From positions 1 through 5,850 of the forward strand of contig CAIPFQ010000052.1 of the NCBI GenBank assembly GCA_903864395.1: DNA of 5,850 nt. Direction: 5' to 3'. Origin of the DNA: an uncultured Chlamydiae bacterium. Its GTDB lineage: Bacteria; Chlamydiota; Chlamydiia; Chlamydiales; SM23-39. Of this stretch, positions 1-3,713 are shown one piece after another (position 1 is the first letter of the stretch; every line of letters begins with the position of its first letter). The translations under genes were made by a program, and so were the position numbers. The notes under the pieces are model-generated. The model saw only the letters and a program-made list of their open reading frames with translations, had not been told where the DNA came from and searched no databases.

Positions 1-8
1 ATCGGGAA

Positions 9-108
9 GGGGTTAAAAACCCCTGCCTGGTTTAAATAATCGCCCAGTTCGACCATAGGTCGAACGTCCGAGGACAAATAGCCAAGGCAGGCAGCCCACA
101 AAAGCTGC
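9..108. repeat. Cluster of short perfect or near-perfect inverted repeats at the window's left edge
   Basis: Four inverted repeats lie within 100 bp. Bases 9-14 pair with 18-23 (GGGGTT/AACCCC, loop AAA). Bases 22-30 pair with 82-91 (nine pairs with one bulged A at 84), enclosing a third hairpin in which 47-54 pairs with 58-65 (loop ATA). Bases 91-95 pair with 104-108 (GCAGC/GCTGC). The first and second share bases 22-23, so they compete. The stretch begins where similarity of the minus-strand ATPase fragment stops (near 120), and the minus frame stays open across it to base 1. It could be a small palindromic mobile element inserted in frame, a structured intergenic repeat, or the edge of another element. 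The pairing is read directly from the sequence; the identity is unknown. Confidence 0.55.
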
Positions 109-119
109 AAAGTCGAGTT

Positions 120-397
120 TAAGCTTGTTAGCGCGCGAGGAACCGCTTGGATTTCATCGAAAACTAACAAATCCCTTTCAAGATCAATTGTCTTTTGAAA
201 ATAAAATTCCAGTTCTCTCACAATTTTTTTTGGATCAAGATTCTCTTCAAAAATTTTTTCAAGGCCTAGATCTTTTTCGAAATTCACAAAGTGAACGGAA
301 GCAAAATATTCCTTTCCAAATTGTTGCAATAAGGTTGTCTTCCCAACCTGTCTCGCTCCACTTAAAATAAGCGGTTTGCGATCTTTCTTTGTTTTCC
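120..397 (-). pseudogene. 3' remnant of an IS-disrupted AAA_14 (COG1373-type) ATPase gene
   Basis: Read on the minus strand from 397, this encodes the main P-loop part of a COG1373-type ATPase. It has a Walker A motif GARQVGKT followed by TLLQQFGKEY, a FEENLDP segment, a Walker B motif LLVFDEIQ, and then AVPRALTSL. The intact ATPase gene at 2385-3713 has the same motifs in the same order and spacing (GARQVGKT, FEQNLDP, LLFFDEIQ, ISL). The start codon and first codons lie on the other side of the insertion sequence, at 2187-2226. Rejoining the two parts gives about 104 family-like residues beginning MRRFALEKLL. After ...TSL the family sequence should continue into the sensor region and the DUF4143 half, roughly 340 more residues. 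Instead an unrelated frame (NSTLQLLWAACLGYL...) runs open to base 1. Two lesions are therefore visible: the IS, and loss or interruption of the C-terminal part. The product is surely non-functional as an ATPase. Confidence 0.88.
392..397. repeat. Target site duplication, left copy (TTTTCC)
   Basis: TTTTCC abuts the outer end of the left terminal inverted repeat. The same six bases abut the right one at 2187-2192. Deleting the element plus one copy restores the frame of the disrupted ATPase (Trp-Lys-Thr-Lys across the junction), which independently supports a 6-bp duplication. Confidence 0.88.
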
Positions 398-450
398 CTG
401 GAGTTTGGACTAATTTCGCGTCGAGGCGACACAAAATCAGTTCGATTTTG
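398..450. repeat. Left terminal inverted repeat of the IS (53 bp)
   Basis: The outer end begins CTGGAGTTTGGACTAATTTC, and the whole 53 bases are the exact reverse complement of 2134-2186. Two smaller palindromes sit inside: GTCG-AGG-CGAC, and CAAAATC-AGTTC-GATTTTG at 432-450. Beyond base 450 the symmetry decays, though CTAAC at 462-466 still matches symmetrically placed GTTAG at 2118-2122. The repeat would be the transposase binding and cleavage end. The inner hairpin lies just past the transposase stop and could weakly stall transcription, but it has only two G-C pairs and no proper U-tract. Confidence 0.95.
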
Positions 451-461
451 TCTCTTTCGAT

Positions 462-2012
462 CTAACATCGAATAGGAGCGGGACGAATTCTTGACCAAAT
501 CCTCCGTATGCGCGGAAGTCTTTCTTTAGATTTAGATTTTCCTCGAGTTAGAAATTTCTTCTGTCGTTCTGATAACTCTCGCCTTATGGATGGGGGCTCT
601 TCTTTTGCAGTCGATTTCCGGATCACAGGACAATCTGGTCTTTCTCCGCTTTTCTGTCCTAACTGTCTTCCATGGGATTTTCCTCGGGGTTTGGGAACAG
701 GGGCGGGTGTTCCAATCTCCTGGATTATTCGAGCATAGTCTCTTTGTACCTGTGATGGGCGTTCAATAGAACTAAGAACCTGAATCTTTTTCTTTTCCCA
801 GGGATAGCGCACAGCTGATGCGAAGGATCGGGCATGGTAGAGCATATTGTATGCTAAAAGACCTATCCAATGCCAGTTTTCTTCATGATAGGTTTTGCAT
901 GTTTGCGAATTTACCAATTGCAACCGCTGCTTTCCAAAGCGAAAAAAATGCTCTATATCATATCTCCTTCCGTAGAAAATATGAGCGTCTTTGCTGCGAA
1001 CTTCTCGACGCCTGGCACCAACGATGATCACCCAAAGAGGGCGTCGATACACTGGGTTTCCTTTGTGGTCTGTTACGGTCACCTTCAATAAATCAAAAGG
1101 ATGTTCATGGGTTCGCTCTTCTTTTGAACCTTGCATAACGACATCATTCCACCGTTGTAATAGAACGTGGTGTTTTCTGCCCTTCCGAGTGGTCATTGTC
1201 GTCACTTCTTCCAAATCTGGTGCAGATGGAGCTTGAAGCACTAATTCTTCACCATACTCTTGAGGGCGACCTCTTCGTGTTTGACTATTGGGAGTCGGTA
1301 ATCGAAAAAACTTCCGATTGCTCCTCACCCTAGCGATTTGGACGGTATTGGGCCACTTATTGACACCAATCACACAGTTTTTAGTGCTGTATGCAGCGTC
1401 TGTGACGCTGATGCAAAAATGAGCTTGAAAATCTGTTCGACAGACAATCTCCTCTAATTGTTCAAGCCCCACCCGAGATCCAGATTGATCAGACCGAACT
1501 CGCCTGATTGATAGCGGAACTACCCAATGTAGATTTAGATCCTCCGATTGGTTTGGTAAATGAACCAAAACGCTGTACTCATGACCTATGGTAATAGGCT
1601 TTTGACCTGGCACATGATTGGGGGCATGAACATTTGTACGATCCGCTACCTTACTCGCGTAGATCCTCGAGTTAGCGGTGCAATCGATCGCAAATAAAAC
1701 GAGACTTTCTTTCGGTAAACTGTGGGAGCACCCCTCTGCTATCAGTTGTGTCACTTTGAAAGATTGCTTTTGTCGCTCTGCATCCGTTGGCGGTGTTTTT
1801 AAATTTGTCCGAAACAAACTGCTCAGCACATCTGTGATGCTAGAATAAGTTCTGCTAAACAAATCGGACAGACTCACTTTTACCACACTATCTGCAGTAG
1901 TCGTTGCGGCCACGGCATCAATAAGATCCATTGTCGCTCCAGCCCTGTATGGAAAGAGCTGAAATAAACGGTGACGGAAAGTTTGGAATTTAGCTACGAT
2001 TGATTCGATCAT
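462..2012 (-). CDS. IS4-family DDE transposase
   Basis: This enzyme cuts and rejoins the IS ends. With the start chosen here it is 516 residues. The RNase H-like catalytic core is visible: first Asp in LFAIDCT (about residue 110), second Asp in ISVTDAAYST (about 205), and Glu in YGRRYDIEHFFRFGK (about 354). The last segment fits exactly the Y-(2)-R-(3)-E-(6)-K signature of IS4-type transposases. A basic tail with PKPRGKSHGRQ follows; I recall similar tails in IS4-type relatives but cannot verify it. No internal stop or frameshift is seen. I chose ATG at 2012 because it has AAAGGA upstream (12-base gap, somewhat long), a promoter fitting it, and MIESIV...FRHRLFQLFPYRA, which resembles the N-terminus of such transposases. 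In-frame alternatives are ATG at 2063 and TTG at 2093, which give up to 543 residues but lack a good ribosome site. The TAG stop is 12 bases from the left terminal repeat. Confidence 0.93.
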   Translation of the reverse strand: MIESIVAKFQTFRHRLFQLFPYRAGATMDLIDAVAATTTADSVVKVSLSDLFSRTYSSITDVLSSLFRTNLKTPPTDAERQKQSFKVTQLIAEGCSHSLPKESLVLFAIDCTANSRIYASKVADRTNVHAPNHVPGQKPITIGHEYSVLVHLPNQSEDLNLHWVVPLSIRRVRSDQSGSRVGLEQLEEIVCRTDFQAHFCISVTDAAYSTKNCVIGVNKWPNTVQIARVRSNRKFFRLPTPNSQTRRGRPQEYGEELVLQAPSAPDLEEVTTMTTRKGRKHHVLLQRWNDVVMQGSKEERTHEHPFDLLKVTVTDHKGNPVYRRPLWVIIVGARRREVRSKDAHIFYGRRYDIEHFFRFGKQRLQLVNSQTCKTYHEENWHWIGLLAYNMLYHARSFASAVRYPWEKKKIQVLSSIERPSQVQRDYARIIQEIGTPAPVPKPRGKSHGRQLGQKSGERPDCPVIRKSTAKEEPPSIRRELSERQKKFLTRGKSKSKERLPRIRRIWSRIRPAPIRC

Positions 2013-2066
2013 GGGATTTTTGGTTCCTTTTTTTTGTATTTGCAACAAAAAATTCCAACCCATGAT
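2007..2066 (-). promoter_or_regulatory. Fold-back sequence burying the transposase start codon in read-through transcripts
   Basis: On the minus strand, GATCATGGG (2066-2058) is the exact complement of CCCATGATC (2015-2007), which contains the proposed start codon. Between them further arms pair in nested order: TTGG with CCAA, then TTTTTTGT with ACAAAAAA around the loop TGCAAAT. The AAGGAA ribosome site falls in an internal loop. A transcript from the predicted internal promoter would start near 2045, inside the loop region, and lack the 5' arm. Only transcripts entering from outside would fold. This layout matches the known read-through inhibition of IS10 and IS50. The pairing is seen; the function is inferred. 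Confidence 0.5.
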
Positions 2067-2080
2067 CAATTTTTTGACAA
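2052..2080 (-). promoter_or_regulatory. Predicted internal promoter of the transposase gene
   Basis: On the minus strand, TTGTCA (2080-2075; five of six to TTGACA) and TGGAAT (2057-2052; four of six to TATAAT) are separated by 17 bases. This predicts a transcript start near 2045, about 33 bases before the ATG at 2012. It would make the upstream ATG at 2063 unusable and so supports the start chosen for the transposase. Confidence 0.35.
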
Positions 2081-2133
2081 GAAGTTTTTCCAAATTTTAC
2101 TGAAAAACTAGATAGCTGTTAGCCAATGAGGTC

Positions 2134-2186
2134 CAAAATCGAACTGATTTTGTGTCGCCTCGACGCGAAATTAGTCCAAACTCCAG
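2134..2186. repeat. Right terminal inverted repeat of the IS (53 bp)
   Basis: This is the exact reverse complement of 398-450 over all 53 bases, ending GTCCAAACTCCAG at the outer edge. It is followed directly by the second TTTTCC target copy. It lies upstream of the transposase gene. Read from the broken ATPase start, it adds about 22 foreign codons before a TAA at 2121-2119. Confidence 0.95.
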
Positions 2187-2192
2187 TTTTCC
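2187..2192. repeat. Target site duplication, right copy (TTTTCC)
   Basis: This is the second copy of the six bases found at 392-397, directly outside the right terminal repeat. On the minus strand (GGAAAA) it supplies the last two bases of codon 12, codon 13 and the first base of codon 14 of the disrupted gene. Confidence 0.88.
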
Positions 2193-2226
2193 ACTGCAAA
2201 AGCTTTTCTAAGGCAAATCGTCTCAT
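2187..2226 (-). pseudogene. 5' remnant of the IS-disrupted AAA_14 ATPase gene
   Basis: This is the start of the gene whose rest lies at 120-397. From the ATG at 2226 it reads MRRFALEKLLQWK before the IS. Joined to the other part it gives MRRFALEKLLQWKTKKDRK followed by PLILSGARQVGKT. That aligns without gaps to the N-terminus of the intact ATPase at 2385 (MKRLIDQELKKWKDSPGRK, then SLILRGARQVGKT), with 18 of the first 32 residues identical. The agreement fixes the start codon, shows that the two genes are divergent paralogues, and confirms the IS boundaries. The frame is also open upstream of 2226, but nothing there resembles the family. In the present state, translation from this ATG gives only a 35-residue chimera with the IS end. 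Confidence 0.85.
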
Positions 2227-2234
2227 AATCCATA

Positions 2235-2258
2235 TTTTCGTCAAAAATGCCGTTTTTT
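2235..2258. repeat. 24-bp direct repeat, copy 1, in the divergent intergenic region
   Basis: The core is CGTCAAAAATGCCG flanked by T-tracts. It is identical over 24 bases to 2267-2290, with 8 bases between copies and a 32-bp period, close to three helical turns. It lies 8 bases upstream of the start codon of the disrupted ATPase. It may be an operator pair for the two divergent genes, or a simple duplication. On the minus strand each copy contains TTGACG, close to a -35 hexamer, but no convincing -10 follows. Confidence 0.7.
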
Positions 2259-2266
2259 TCCACAGT

Positions 2267-2290
2267 TTTTCGTCAAAAATGCCGTTTTTT
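2267..2290. repeat. 24-bp direct repeat, copy 2, in the divergent intergenic region
   Basis: An exact second copy of 2235-2258 on the same strand, separated by TCCACAGT-type spacer bases. It lies about 40 bases upstream of the predicted -35 region of the plus-strand ATPase. The role is not shown by the sequence; see copy 1. Confidence 0.7.
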
Positions 2291-2331
2291 AACAGTACAA
2301 ATAAAAAAGCCAGATTAAAGATGAATGTTCT

Positions 2332-2360
2332 TTGTTTTTTAGCCAAAAATACGAGATAAT
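2332..2360 (+). promoter_or_regulatory. Candidate promoter of the plus-strand ATPase gene
   Basis: GATAAT at 2355-2360 matches TATAAT in five of six positions. TTGTTT at 2332-2337, 17 bases upstream, is a weak -35 (three of six). Transcription would start near 2367, just ahead of the ribosome site. The AT-rich setting makes chance matches easy, so this is tentative. Confidence 0.35.
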
Positions 2361-2369
2361 GTGTTTGAA

Positions 2370-2376
2370 AAAAGGA
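2370..2376 (+). promoter_or_regulatory. Ribosome binding site that decides the ATPase start
   Basis: AAAAGGA ends 8 bases before the ATG at 2385. The competing in-frame GTG at 2361 lies upstream of this site and has no comparable purine motif, so ATG 2385 is the better start. Confidence 0.7.
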
Positions 2377-2384
2377 CAATAAAA

Positions 2385-3713
2385 ATGAAACGCCTTATAG
2401 ACCAAGAACTTAAGAAATGGAAAGATTCACCAGGACGCAAATCGCTGATTCTCAGAGGGGCTAGGCAAGTTGGAAAAACTTTTTCCGTCAGACAGCTCGG
2501 AAAGAGCTATCCTGATTTTTATGAAATTAACTTAGAAAGACGCCCCGAGCTTCATGCTATTTTTGAACAAAATCTCGATCCCGTCCGCATTTTACGCGAT
2601 CTCACAGTGGATCGAGGCGTGGCGATCCATCCTGGGCAAACACTTCTTTTCTTTGATGAAATTCAAGCCTGTCCACAAGCTATGATCAGTTTACGCTATT
2701 TTTATGAGGAAATTCCAGAACTCCATCTCATCGGCGCAGGCTCCCTCCTCGAATTTGCCATCGCATCGCTCGGGCTCCCCGTGGGGCGCGTACAAACACT
2801 CACAGTCTATCCGATGAGTTTTGCAGAATTCTTAAACGCAAAAAAACAAACTTCTCTTCTTCAAGCCATCTATGACGAAATAGATCTTTCAGAGCCCCTA
2901 CAAAATAAAGCGATTCAACTGCTTTCCGAATATTTTGTCATTGGGGGATTTCCTGAAATCGTCGCCAGCTGGGCTCTAAAAGAAGATCCTCTCGAAATTA
3001 AGGATAAACTTAGCACGGCGATCACTACGTATATCCAAGATTTTGAAAAATACGCAAAAAAAAATCAGCTCAAGTATCTAAACTTACTATTGCAGCACAT
3101 CCCTCTGCAAGTCGGCAAAAAGTTCAAATTTCAAGGGATCGGAGAGTATCGAAAAAGGGAACTTGCCCCCTGTCTTGAGCTCATGGAAAAAGCACATATC
3201 CTCCATCGCGTATACTATACAACAGGACAAGGGATTCCATTAGGCGCTGGGACAGATTTAGATCACTACAAAATCATTCTCTTCGATGTTGCCATGACAC
3301 AACAACTCTTAGGGCTCGATCTCAAGGGCTGGTTTCTCAATCCAAAACAAACGTTCATTAATCAAGGAGCCCTCGTCGAAAGCTTCATCGGACAAGAACT
3401 CATTGCCTACGGATCTCCCGAAACGCGAGGGGCTCTTTTTTATTGGCAAAGAGAAGCGAGAGGCAGCGAAGCTGAAGTGGATTACCTTTCCCTCCTTGAG
3501 GGACAAGTCATTCCCATCGAAGTGAAATCGGGAAAAGGGTCTACTTTAAAAAGCCTTCACTCCTTCCTAGCCTCGCACCCCAAAAGTCCTTACGGCATTA
3601 AAAGCTCTTTGGAAAAAAAGAGCTGTTTTGAAAATATTTTGTCGATCCCTCTCTATGCAGCTTTTCATTTAGTCGATGGAGGAAAAGAAAGAGTCAAATT
3701 CTTGTTTTCTTAG
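2385..3713 (+). CDS. AAA_14 / DUF4143 family P-loop ATPase (COG1373 type)
   Basis: A predicted ATPase of 442 residues, the usual size for the family; its cellular role is not established. The N-terminal AAA_14 domain has Walker A GARQVGKT at about 25-32 and Walker B LLFFDEIQ at about 87-94. A sensor-like HLIGAGSLLEF follows at about 114-124, then the family segment VGRVQTLTVYPMSFAEFL at about 133-150. The C-terminal DUF4143 half includes YFVIGGFPEIV near 183. Near the end a PD-(D/E)XK-like pattern is visible: Glu in GALVESF (about 332), Asp in EVDYL (about 366) and IEVK (Glu 379, Lys 381). That suggests a nuclease-like fold; activity is not shown. No signal peptide or membrane segment is evident, so it is probably cytosolic. 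The ATG at 2385 is preferred over GTG at 2361 because of the AAAAGGA site and alignment with the reconstructed paralogue, whose start at 2226 faces it across 158 bp. Its stop overlaps the stop of the convergent YjbH-type gene. Confidence 0.92.
   Translation: MKRLIDQELKKWKDSPGRKSLILRGARQVGKTFSVRQLGKSYPDFYEINLERRPELHAIFEQNLDPVRILRDLTVDRGVAIHPGQTLLFFDEIQACPQAMISLRYFYEEIPELHLIGAGSLLEFAIASLGLPVGRVQTLTVYPMSFAEFLNAKKQTSLLQAIYDEIDLSEPLQNKAIQLLSEYFVIGGFPEIVASWALKEDPLEIKDKLSTAITTYIQDFEKYAKKNQLKYLNLLLQHIPLQVGKKFKFQGIGEYRKRELAPCLELMEKAHILHRVYYTTGQGIPLGAGTDLDHYKIILFDVAMTQQLLGLDLKGWFLNPKQTFINQGALVESFIGQELIAYGSPETRGALFYWQREARGSEAEVDYLSLLEGQVIPIEVKSGKGSTLKSLHSFLASHPKSPYGIKSSLEKKSCFENILSIPLYAAFHLVDGGKERVKFLFS
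3603..3624 (-). terminator. Possible weak intrinsic terminator for the YjbH-type gene, inside the ATPase coding end
   Basis: On the minus strand, AGCTCTTT and AAAGAGCT form a perfect 8-bp stem with a 6-base loop, followed by TTTTAA. It lies about 86 bases past the stop of the minus-strand gene and within the last 40 codons of the plus-strand ATPase. Only three pairs are G-C and the T-run is short, so termination would be weak. Confidence 0.3.

Larger units (their letters stand above)
398..2186 (-). mobile_element. Complete IS4-superfamily insertion sequence, 1789 bp
   Basis: The element is bounded by perfect 53-bp terminal inverted repeats (398-450 and 2134-2186) and flanked by the 6-bp direct duplication TTTTCC. 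It carries a single transposase gene on the minus strand, in the same orientation as the ATPase gene it interrupts. It is inserted at codons 12-14 of that gene. The perfect ends, intact transposase and identical target copies point to a recent, possibly still active insertion. The transposase has the D, D and Y-(2)-R-(3)-E-(6)-K signature of the IS4 group. I cannot assign a subgroup: the 53-bp ends are long and a 6-bp duplication is short compared with IS10, IS50 or IS4 itself. Confidence 0.95.

Noticed and set aside
9..108. tRNA or other known structured RNA in the palindrome cluster.
   Set aside because: The arms do not form a cloverleaf. There is no T-arm GTTCGA-type consensus in the right place, no CCA end and no anticodon-like loop.
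432..450. Hairpin in the left terminal repeat as the transposase terminator.
   Set aside because: The stem has only two G-C pairs and no U-tract follows on the minus strand. The same sequence is present at the other end, so it is better explained as part of the terminal repeat.
508..1236. Several plus-strand open frames of about 70-80 residues.
   Set aside because: They lie antisense inside the transposase gene and show no recognisable protein features.
2013..2093. Longer transposase starting at TTG 2093 or ATG 2063.
   Set aside because: No ribosome site precedes either codon, and both lie upstream of the predicted transcript start. The extra residues do not resemble a transposase N-terminus. 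The option is kept in the annotation as an alternative.
2235..2290. CRISPR-like array from the two 24-bp repeats.
   Set aside because: There are only two copies with an 8-base separation, no further units and no cas genes.
2119..2379. Minus-strand open frame of 86 residues across the IS end and intergenic region.
   Set aside because: It is a chimera of intergenic sequence, the first codons of the broken ATPase and the IS terminal repeat, not a gene.
2361..2384. GTG start at 2361 for the ATPase, adding eight residues.
   Set aside because: The AAAAGGA ribosome site lies downstream of this GTG and 8 bases before ATG 2385. The rebuilt paralogue also begins at the position matching ATG 2385.
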